From NCBI GenBank assembly GCA_006937955.1, contig SSNP01000380.1:20521-84520 (forward strand): a stretch of 64,000 nt of DNA. The letters are read 5' to 3'. Within the stretch, counting starts at the first letter, position 1. Every line of letters starts with the position of its first letter. Source of the stretch: Pachypanchax playfairii (Eukaryota; Chordata; Actinopteri; Cyprinodontiformes; Aplocheilidae). The position numbers and the translations under genes are program-made. Positions 51,787 through 62,127 of this stretch are shown here, piece after piece. Below the pieces are notes generated by a model. The model saw only the letters and a program-made list of their open reading frames with translations, was not told the origin of the DNA and searched no databases.

Positions 51787-53278
51787 AAAAAAAATGAAAA
51801 TAAATGAAAAATACTTTATTTATCCCAGAAGGGAAATTCAACGTTGTAGTAGTTTTTTTTTTGTTTTTTTGTCCAACAATAAAAAACAATAGTGAAGACA
51901 ATAATATATTAATAACAATCAAGGTCTGTTCTTGTTGTGGAGGCTAATGGCTGCAGGCAGGAATGATCTTTTGTATCTTTCGGTCTTGCATCGGACCTGA
52001 AGAAGCCTCTCACTGAACACACTCTGTTGTTTGATCACTGTGTCGTGCAGAGGGTGAGAAGAGCCCTCCATCATCTTCATCAGCTTGTCCAGCATTCTTT
52101 TTTGCACAATCAGCTCCAGCGGCTCCAGAGTGTCCCAGCACAGATCCAACTTTCCTGATCAGATTGTTGATTCTCTTCAAGTCTCTGGTTCTGATGCTGC
52201 TGCCCCAGCAGATGGCTGCAAAGCTGATTGCACTTTCCACAACAGGCCTATAGAAGATTTGCAACATCTTGGTGCAGACATTAAAAGATCTCAGCTTCCT
52301 TAAGAAGTAGAGTCTGCTCTGACCTTTCTTGTAGATGTATTCTGTGTTGCATTTCCACTCTAGTCTGTTGTCCAGCTGAACTCCAAGGTACTTGTATTCC
52401 TCCACCACCTCTACCTCCTCTCCTAGGATGGAAATATTGCTGTGTTGATTCTTTCTCCTCCTGAAGTCAACAATCATCTCCTTAGTTTTGCTGGTATTTA
52501 AAACGAGATGATTGTTACTGCACCATTTCACAAACTGACTGACCAGTTCTCTATACTCAGCTTCTTGTCCCTCACTGATGCACCCAACAACTGCAGAGTC
52601 ATCAGAGTATTTCTGCAGATGACAGGACTCAGAGTTGTACTGGAAGTCAGAGGTGTACATCGTGAAGAGAAATGGTGAGAGTACAGTTCCTTGTGGCGCT
52701 CCAGTGCAGCTGACCTCCATCTCAGACACACAACCTTTCAGTCTCACAAACTGTGGTCTGTTTGTGAGGTAGTCATAAATCCAGGAGGTTGTGGAGGAAT
52801 CCACCTGGAATTTATGGAGCTTCTCACATAACAAAGCAGGCTGAATTGTGTTAAAAGCACTTGAGAAGTCAAAGAACATGACCCTCAAAGTGCTGCCTGA
52901 TTGGTCCAGATGAGAGTGTGCTCTGTGAAGCAGGTAGATGATGGCATCTTCAACCCCAAGCCCATTACGGTATGCAAACTGTAATGGGTCCTGAAAGGTG
53001 CTGACCTGCTTGTTGAGGTGAGCCAGTAAGAGTCTCTCCAGGACTTTCATGACGTGAGATGTCAGGGCAACTGGTCTGTAGTCGTTTGGTTCAGCTGGTT
53101 GTGGTTTTTTAGGTACTGGAACAAGGCAGGATGTTTTCCACAGCACAGGAACTGTTTTCTGTCTCAGACTGGTGTTGAAGAGGTGCTGGAGAACTGGACA
53201 TAGTTGCATTGAGCAGGTCTTGAGAACTCTGGGACTGACACCATCTGGACCTGCAGCCTTGTTCTGGTTCAGTTTCTC
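51787..53278 (-). pseudogene. L2/CR1-like LINE reverse transcriptase fragment
   Basis: On the minus strand a reverse transcriptase reads from 53278 to about 51919. It opens NQNKAAGPDGVSPRVLK, contains the catalytic-region motifs FDFSSAF and YSDD, the APQGTVLSPFLF block and a thumb region (KGQSRLYFLRKLRSF), and ends near TERYKRSFLPAAISLHN. A one-base shift near 52126-52145 splits the C-terminal part into a second frame, and the 5' end is cut at the ambiguous base. Downstream on the minus strand, 51787-51918 is a short 3' region ending TTTCCCTTCTGGGATAAATAAAG. This is an L2/CR1-type (Maui or Rex1-like) LINE by motif memory; the subclass is uncertain. It adjoins the L1 fragment and may have inserted into it. 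Confidence 0.85.
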
Positions 53279-53279
53279 N
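53279..53279. other. Ambiguous base (N), probable assembly join
   Basis: The only N in the window, located exactly between the LINE fragment and the second, truncated Tc1 copy. A single N at such a junction suggests that two contigs or reads were forced together here. Confidence 0.8.
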
Positions 53280-53773
53280 CTTTGTTGGCAATGACAGAGG
53301 TCAAACGTTTTCTGTAAGTCTTCAAGGTCCTGGAGTGGCCTAGCCAGTCTCCAGATCTCAACCCCATAGAAAATCTCTGGAGGGAGTTGAAAGTCCGTGT
53401 TGCCCAGCGTCAGCCCCAAAACATCACTGCTCTAGAGGAGATCTGCATGGAGGAATGGGCCAAAATACCAGCAACAGTGTGTGAAAACCTTGTGAAGACT
53501 TACAGAAAACGTTTGACCTCTGTCATTGCCAACAAAGGCTATATAACAAAGTATTGAGATTAACTTTTGTTATTGACCAAATACTTATTTTCCACCATAA
53601 TTTGCAAATAAATTCTTTAAAAATCAGACAATGTGATTTTCTGGATTTATTTTCCTCATTTTGTCTCTCATAGTTGAGGTATACCTATGATGAAAATTAC
53701 AGGCCTCTCTGATCTTTTTAAGTGGGAGAACTTACACAATTGGTGGCTGACTAAATACTTTTTTGCCCCACTG
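53280..53773 (+). mobile_element. Second, 5'-truncated copy of the Tc1 fold-back element
   Basis: Aligns base for base with 50764-51257 (constant offset 2516). I noticed only two substitutions, in the TIR near 53645 and 53708. The left 236 bp of the element are missing at the N. The right end CCCCACTG is followed by TA and then by intron sequence. The transposase C-terminal fragment is repeated at 53321-53557. Confidence 0.92.
53321..53557 (+). pseudogene. Tc1-like transposase C-terminal fragment (copy 2)
   Basis: Same 78-codon frame as 50805-51041, with the NPIENLW block and the natural C-terminus. It lacks the rest of the transposase and is inactive. No difference from copy 1 was noticed within this part. 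Confidence 0.9.
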
Positions 53774-54021
53774 TAAATCAGACAGAGTTGTTGGTAATAT
53801 TTCTCTTTCATTTACACACGTATAGATGTTGTAAGACTCTGTGATTCATAGTTCAAATGGACAAATTCGTCAATCATTTGAAATCTAAATGAATTGTGAC
53901 AACTACAAAATAGGCACAATGACTTCAACTAGTTACAAAGACAAAATCTTAAATCTTAAATGTTTAAAGGGAAATTAGATGCTTTATTCTGTCTCAACAA
54001 ACTGTGTCCTGTTTTTAAAAG

Positions 54022-54175
54022 GAGTGCAAGCCAAAGGAGTGGAGACAAACCATCGAAAGAAGAAGGGACGTTCTGTCCATTAAGGAAGTCAGGGAAGATG
54101 ACATTGGGAATTACACCTGTGAACTGCCTTTTGGGAATTTTGTTGTTCGGAGAACGACTGAGCTGTCAGTCACAG
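54022..54175 (+). CDS. il1rapl1: Coding exon, IL1RAPL-type receptor, remainder of Ig2
   Basis: Third recognised coding exon, with 51 complete codons plus one base. The acceptor is an imperfect pyrimidine stretch ending AAAAG and the donor is ACAG|GTAAGA. It begins ECKPKEWR, which continues directly from the WYK that ends the previous exon. It then contains EVREDDIGNYTCEL, the Ig2 closing strand with C33 and a sequon at N30, and ends RRTTELSVT, the linker to the third Ig domain. C2 and C33 are expected to pair with cysteines of the preceding exon. EVREDDIGNYTCEL is characteristic of IL1RAPL1 in my recollection, while ECKPK-WR resembles IL1RAPL2. The phase-1 end leaves a codon beginning with G to be completed by an exon outside the window. 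The third Ig, transmembrane and TIR parts are not in this window. Confidence 0.93.
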
Positions 54176-54877
54176 GTAAGAAAATATTCCACATCTCTTT
54201 CTGATTTGTGCTGAGAGCTTTAACTGTGGTGCTTTCTGCTCATGTAGTTATTTCTTTTCCTGTGGCATAATGAAGAGCTTGAATCTTGTTTTGACAGCAA
54301 GCAGACAGTGTTATTACAGTTCTTTTTTTTTAATAATTCCCTTTTTCTCTTCATTCTTTATCATTATTGTTTTCTGCATTCTGCATTTTAAAGTTTGTAT
54401 AATTAGCCAAAAATCTGTTTCTTCACATTGTTAAAGTTGATGTTTAGAAGTTGATCCCTGCACCTTTCACTGTCAGGAACATCGCAGGCTCTGGGACTTC
54501 TCGTCTCCTTTTAATTGCTAAGCAGTAGAATTCACACCGAGCCACTTCAGCACTTTTTCTGAAGGCTGTTGAAATATTTAAGTCCGAACCCGAAGCAGGT
54601 GACGGATTGCTTGTCACTGACTCTGTCACAACCAAGGTTGACACAAAAGCATTTCGGATCAGGAGAGCTGCAGATTTACAGCTTAATTACACGCATCTCA
54701 TTGTCTGACCATGCAGTATATGTTTTGGAATGAGTTATTTCTTCTAAAGTTTGGGATCAACGCGTCTTTCAAGAATTTCCTTTTACTGCAGTCTAAAACT
54801 TTAATTTATTTAGTTTTTCTTTAATCTTATATTTTCTGTAAATAAATGCAAAGATTCCAGGATAAATCTCAGAGTTA

Positions 54878-54898
54878 ATTCATTCATTCATTCATTCA
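54878..54898. repeat. (ATTC)n microsatellite
   Basis: About five tandem ATTC units in the intron downstream of the Ig2 exon. Confidence 0.9.
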
Positions 54899-57800
54899 AT
54901 CAGTCATTTTTACAGCACATTTAAAACAACCTGAAATGCTTTAAAGTGCTCCAAGTCAAAACATAAACTAACGTGATACAATACATTAAAAGAAAATAAA
55001 TCAACAATTAAATATAAAAGCAAATAAATACAGACAAATAACAATCACATTACCAAACCAACTGAAGGCTCAGAGTTTTATTCTGAAACAGCCAGACTTT
55101 GTAAAATCTTTATAATCCCTGGTGCTGCGACTTCGACGGCTCTGTCACTTTTGTTTTTGTAAAGGTAGTAGGTGTGCCCTGGATCTTTTAAACATCTACA
55201 AATTAATCCAGATATGGACATGAAGCTAATGCAAGGAAACTACAACCAGGGTTAACAGCTTCTATAGCATAATGTTTACCTCGTAAACTTTCTCTTGCCC
55301 GCAAGGTTCTGTTGTTAACAAGCAATGTGGACAAATAAAATGATAGACCGCCTATCAAAATAAGAGCTTCAAACAACATGTATCAACAAGAAAAGAAAGC
55401 AAAAACTATGTTGACTGTCAGCAGATCGAGGTCTTTAATTGTTTTTGTTTGTTTACTAATTCTAGTGAAAAATAAAGAGTATTTACAGTACTCGCTAAAT
55501 TTCAGACATACCAAAAGTAAAACTGTACAATGTTCAATTCCCACAGCTTCATTTGGATTCATTATCCAGAATTATCACTGCAAGATAATAATAAACATAC
55601 ATAATTGTTCAAGGTCACGATGTCTGATGATATAACCAAACATTTTCCTCTCTCTCTCTGTCCTGTCATCATGATGCTCCAAACACCTTGTTTGTGCCTT
55701 AACATCTGATCATCAAGCACAGTCAGAATCTAGATTCATGTTGTTGTTCAGAATGAACGCACAGCGCTCCAAGCAGTTCAAGATACTCATATTCCAATTA
55801 AAATAAATGTTCAACATACTGTCAGGCTGCAGTAAAGATCCAAACCTAATTCTGTCAATGTAGAATGAAACGAGATGGACAGATTCAGAGATTTTTTTTG
55901 TTTCTCGTCATAATGGTGTTACGATGTTGGAAACATCACAATTGCCCCTTAAATACGCTTCCATTGGGCCTTTAACGAGACTCCGGTGAAGGCCAAGTAA
56001 AGCCTTAAATCATTTCTTACCATCCTCAAAATGTCATCCTGGGGGAATAGTCTTAATCTTTCTATCTACTTTCAAGACATTCAGCATTTCCAAACAGCCA
56101 GCAAAAGATGATTAATCATAAGGCCGCGGCAGTAGAAGTGGCATTTATGATTTTTTAAGAGAAATAATCCTTCAGCTGTCGTCTCTGTGGGTTTTCTCCC
56201 ACATTCAGTCTGCCTGTTGGTGCTTCTACGTAGCCATGGATAGACTCTCCGGAATTTACCGTGACTTTTCTGTAACACTAGACTTCAGAATTTAAGTGTC
56301 CTAGAAAATGGATGGATGAACACGGTTTATCTTTTGTGCATTTTTTAACGTGAAGCAACAAAAAATAATAAAAGTTCTCATTTGTTCTGACTGAACGTGG
56401 AGATCTTTTTGTCTGTGTTCTTTCGTCTTTCGGCGCAGTTACGTTTCTATTTGATGTAATTGCTTAACTCTGAGTTTTGGACTTATTTTATCTTTTTGAT
56501 AGAAGAAATTTTGAGTTATTGTGCAGGATGTTGTACAATGTTTACCAATCTGTCTGCTGTCACTCTCTCCACTTAAAACTCTAATAACTTCTCAAGCTGG
56601 AAATTGAAAAAAACTTTATTTTTGTATTGATTAAAGAAATAGAAGGTTTCAATATTCTATCGTAACGTCTGCCCTGAACTCAAGTTTGTTGAATAATCTC
56701 AATCATGTCTGCAAATTTATATAAAGTTATATTTAAAAAAAGAAATGTTAACACCAGAAGGTTTTTCCAGAAGATTTAGGGAGTTTTTGAGCTGTTTAAG
56801 TAAAATAGAAATAACAGCATGGTTAAAAGTGTAAGAAGCTTCGTTTAAGTTGGCGTAAAGATCAGCACGGGTCAGTTTGAGCACATTTAACCACGAGGAA
56901 CTTTGTGATAGCTTTCTGATATTTAAATGCTCTTTTCTTCAAACTGTAACAAGATCCACAACATATTTAATTCCTTTTTTTCTGGTCAGCATAAAGTCGT
57001 AAATCTCTTCCTGATAAATTCCAAACAGTGAGGAAGTAAATATGATAAAAATCCATAGTTCTGATCTAACCTCTCAGTTTGGATTCATTGTTTGTTAATC
57101 TGGGATCAGTTTAAGCCTTCATGTAACAATATCATCAACTGTACAGTGAATTCCAGTTAACTATTAAATACTTTTCTGCATTTATCAAGACTACAGACCC
57201 TCTCAAAGCAGTGCAGTGTGACCAAAGGTCAGATTCAGCTGATTATAATGAGCATGTTAAAATGAAGAGCTCTCATCATGTGATTAGAAGTGACATTCAT
57301 TTGTAAGCAAAATTAACTGTTTTTTTTTACTATTATTTTTCTAAAAGGTGCATTATTTGATATCTTAAAGATATTATGCGTGTAAAATAAATTGTGGTTG
57401 TAGCTAATGAGCTGGGACTCGTGCTGTTGACCTGCTTTTTCTTCTTCAATAAGCAGAGTGAAGAATGTTTGGATGAAAAACAACAAGCTGTTTTATAAGT
57501 ACCTGCATTTATATAAGCAACATAAGCATGAAATTCTAGATCAAATCTTCTTGTCCTCCTCTATTATTTTTACCTTGTGTTTTTAAGTCTTTTAAGAGTT
57601 TTTCCATTTAATGCATTATCTGATGCCTATAAAAGAATACTTTGAATCTTTGGCTTATATAAATCCTTATCAGGATATATTTTGGACAGCTTTTCAGTGG
57701 AACTTTCAGTACTTTATTATCCACAGTTTCTTGACCTTTCCTTGTTTTAGCCGTTGTTTCCGGATCAGTATATTTCCCATAAATACAGTATGTTTCCTCA

Positions 57801-60800
57801 ATGGCTCTTCCTGGAACTGGGCATCATTTGTTCTGTAACAGTTAAGAATTATTAGGGTTTTACTTTTACACAATCTGTTTAAAAACAAGGACAAACTCAA
57901 GTTGTTTTTCCAAAATTAATTTGAAATTATATAAAACAGAAAAAAGAAGGAATTAAAAATGTTTTAAGTCTCGGATACAGTCCATTTGAAGTGAAGTTTG
58001 GTGGAACGTTTATGAACATTGAACATTTTATCTCTTGTGGATATTATTTTGAATCACCTCAGTTAGGAGAAATAGTTTATACCTAAAACTATTGATGAGC
58101 TAACAGCTAACGGGAGTGTGGCTAATAGTAAAGTGCAAAATATTTTCAAAACTCAATGTACAAACCTGTGTAATATGAAATAAACAGTCATGTAAGAGTT
58201 TATAATAAAAAAAACTGTCACATGAAATGCAACAAATTTATTAAAATGTAGTTTTAGCTAAATGTTAGCTCATTAATGTGGTTTGTACAAATCTTTTTTA
58301 CTCCAATAACAGATGATTTATTGTTAATAAGTAACATTTCTGCCTAACTTTTCCACAGCAACCTGCGTCACAGATCAGAATAATGACTCTAAAGTTAGAA
58401 ATCCTTCAACAAACCGTGTTATTTTAATGTATGCTAACAGCCACTTGCTCTGAAAGATGGCCGTAGATAAAAACATGAACGTGTCAACCTTGAAACCCCG
58501 AGTTGTTCTGTCACCTTCATCACTGGAGTTCTTTATGAATCTGCTTCTCTAATTTTCACATTGAAATTTAATACTGATGCGATGAGGACAGAGATAATTA
58601 AACTGTGTTATTGTCACATATCATTACTGGTTACTATATTCAGACACAGCTCACAGATGGTGCTGCCACACTGATAATGTGCCAATCAGTTATTTATTTA
58701 TTTTACATAATTCAGATATTAAATAGGTAAAAAACATGTTTGCGTTTCTCTAGTTTTCCATTTTTTTCCAGCAAAATCTTTTTTTTTTTCAAACCTTTTC
58801 ACATAAATAGCAAAAGTCTTAAGAAAAGATGAAAGGCTTTGGGAGAATATGAATGTGCTCAAGGTACAAATTCTGTTCAGTTCACAGCCTTTACCAGTTT
58901 CCTCTGCCTTTCCTGAGTCGACTCATTAACATATGAAGGAAATTGGAATAAGATTTGTCCTTTAATTGGAGGGAGATAATTAATTTAGCCAAGGTGCCAA
59001 TGGAAGATGATGCATTGAGTGGATTTTCAAAGTAATCCTTTTCTTCTTGAGAATTTGATATACCATTTAATCAGCAAGTGCTTGATGAGGTTTAGTAATT
59101 GTTGCCTCTTTTTATAGTCATTCTAATAAAGAGTGTACTTCTGATTAATAATTACTCGTGTTCTGTTCCTTTTTAATCTGCTGTGAATCAGATGTCATGT
59201 CTTTTACTGTGAAAGTTTTTGCCCCTTCAGGACTGAGAGGGTTGTTATATTAACCTGCACATCGTATACATCTTTCTCTTTTTTCTTTTGGATGTCATTT
59301 CAGTTAAATTGGCCCAATTTCTAGAATCAGTGGACATTCAGTTTGTTTCTACCTCGTCTGCTGTTATGTCGCTCGGCTCTATGATCTTTACACCCTCAGG
59401 ATTCTTCTAAGTATCGTCTCAGGTCGTTCTGCCGCCTGTTCTCACCACTCATCACATCGCTGAGGATTAATTAGGATTCCCACTCAAACATCGGGCTGCT
59501 GTAGAAATGTGTGAGACAGTCACAAATGCAACAAGTTGTACCTTGATTGCATTTTTCATGACGTCCAAAATTTAAAAAAGCAACTGGTTTTGTTTTTCAT
59601 CTCTTGAAAACATTTTATTTTTCATCCAAAAGGCTTCTTCTGTTCTGAGTTCAGGGATTATAAATTGTTGTCTTCACAGTGTAAATTTGGTTATTAGAGT
59701 CATGTGGTTGTTGACACACCTGTCCCATCTGAGAGTGGTTGAGTCATTGTTCCCTGGTACGTCCTGGATGACTGACAATCTGGACACTTTAATTAAAACA
59801 GCCTCTGAAGACATTAGATGATGACATATCAAAGTATAGGTGGAACTTATTACTTTTTTTTATTTTTATAAATGTCAACTAAGTCAAGAAATACCAAGGT
59901 TTAGTATTAGTTTAGAGGAAAGTAGCCAAAGAGAGAAAATCTTCAGAAAGCTGTTACTCAGACTTTAACAGGTTTGTTTTTCTTGTAAATTAGATAAAAC
60001 AGGAAATGACTTTTCTACAAGACTACAGATGTATTGTTGAGGAAATGATGCACTGCATCCAGTCGAGGGGAGAAATGTGAAGATTTGGGTTATTCAGTTG
60101 ATTAAAATGTACTGTCTAGTTTTACTTTTCTACTGTACTATACTGTAGATCTCAAACCATTTAGTTTTTCTTTTCAGGCCTCAGTAATTCAGTGTTTTTT
60201 CATGTTGATGACTCCAGTTTAGTGCAGTCAGGAACTGGAGTATTGGTGTAGATTAGGAGTTTGATGATTGATTGTTCTGCCTGTAATCAGGTTGACTTTT
60301 GCCATTTGTTGAAGAATTGCCTGAGTTTACAGAAACGATTAAAAAGCAGGAATGTACGTGGACGTGTTCGTGCTTTGTGCTACATACTTTTACCAATGTG
60401 CTCATTACGACGACTCTAAAAGCAGAGTTACTTTTTTCAGTACAACACCGGCTAATCCAGCTGGAATGAAACCTGCTCCAAATCCAGCCCCAGGACTAAA
60501 TCACAGCCAGGTTTAACTTTCTTTTTTAAAAAAAATCAAGTAGATTAGAATTTAAACTTTTACTAAACTGTTAGTTTTTTTGGACCAAAAACAAACAAAA
60601 AAATGCCAGCTTCATAAATCAGCCACTGGCGGCTCTAATCGCTAAAGATTGGCCATTGAATAACGCTAATCACCCTCGTTAGATCTAATGTGCCACATGT
60701 GACTTCACATTATTATTTTTATCTCCCAACACGAGGCTTCAAAGACCCTTTTGGAAAAGTTAATCCTGCATGAGAGAGCTGTGAAAAGGAGAAATAAATG

Positions 60801-62108
60801 GCTTGCGTGGAAACAGAAATGTTTACGGGACAAATATTTAACAACTGAAAGCACATTAATGATGGCTGGTGGATTTTACTTCATTTATTTAAACATTAAA
60901 AACACTATCTCAATCTAAACAAAATACCAGCTCTGAAATGTCGAAAACAAGTCGTTCTTTTAGAGCCAATAAGCTAAAACACCAACCTTGACTGCTGCGT
61001 TCTCACTTCTTATGTCAGTTTTCTGGTCAATTCCATATCTAAATAAGAAAAGCACCCGGTTAGTCACAACTCTTATTGATGATCTACAGCCAAGAGCTTT
61101 GTGGCTGTAAGATATACCGACTTAGATCAATGTACAGAATAAAATAACATTGAAAACATCCTCTTTAATCCTCTATTACATCATCAAACGTTTTATTGTA
61201 ACAAGACGTAGACGAACGATATTGGAAACAAATAACATCTTGAACTCATTGTTTTTAATAAGGAAGTCATTTTGCACAGCTTCATTTTATTAATAGCTGC
61301 TCTTCCACCCGCCGTACAACATGTCAGAATGTAATCTGTGTTTGTGGCGTAATTAGGTCTAATACAGTGGAGATTAATCACTCCACATTGGTGCAGATCT
61401 TATATTTGATTTAGGCTGATGAGCTGTGGTGTATTTTTAGTTCATTTTTATGAAAAGCAGCTTTAATTAGCAGGCGGCTTGTCAGCTGGAGAATTCTTTC
61501 AGCTCTGCTGTGTGTGACTTTGTTGCTGTCCAGCTGTTTAACTCCCCTGTTTTCACCGTTAGCCCCCTTCACTATCTCTCTTTGGTTTGGCAGGCAGTTT
61601 GTTTTGTGTTCCCCTACCATCACCACCCAACCCGGTGAGTCAACTCACCCCTGCGTGCTGATCAATCCGGCAGCAGCGTCTGTGTACTGTAGTGCACACT
61701 CAGCAGCCCAGTAGGTTTCCACCTGCTGGTGCCATCAAAGGAGCAGAATACAGGAGACGTGATTGCAGAGCTTACAGCAGGGGAGGAAGTGGGCGAAGCA
61801 GGAGAGGAGGAAAAAAACACTGAGCACACGGCATGTGCAGAGCACGGCGTTCTCTTTGCCTGGAGTGGTTACTTGGTTACTGTATATCAGCACAGGCTGT
61901 AATCTTACAGAAATATTTTATGGCTGTCAAACGCGCTTTTTGATTTGCAGCCAAACATGGTGCCAGTATAACATCTTCAATTTGTATCAGTGGAAATTCA
62001 TACACGGCGCTGTATTTGTAGCGTTTGCTTCCATGGCAGGATTTGTGTTGTTGGCTTGGCCTGGTTCATCTGAGCCTCGTGAACATACGGGCCAGTAAAA
62101 AACAAAAA

Positions 62109-62127
62109 GGGGGGTGGGGGGGGGGGT
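62109..62127 (+). repeat. G-rich tract
   Basis: A run of 18 G interrupted by a single T. Long enough for quadruplex formation on the sense strand, and also a likely site of sequencing error. Confidence 0.7.

Larger units (their letters stand above)
49696..54021 (+). other. Intron within Ig2 (4,326 bp), transposon-rich
   Basis: Bounded by GT at 49696 and AG at 54020-54021, phase 0 on both sides. More than half of its length is transposon-derived: a Tc1 fold-back element, L1 and L2/CR1-like LINE fragments and a second partial Tc1 copy. It also contains the only ambiguous base in the window (N at 53279), so its true length and content are uncertain. The flanks 49696-50525 and 53776-54021 hold no recognisable feature. 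Confidence 0.85.

Noticed and set aside
52010..53419. 469-residue minus-strand open frame
   Set aside because: It is a chimera: its first part is antisense Tc1 sequence read through the N at 53279 into LINE reverse transcriptase. Only the LINE part (from 53278 down) is real coding relic.
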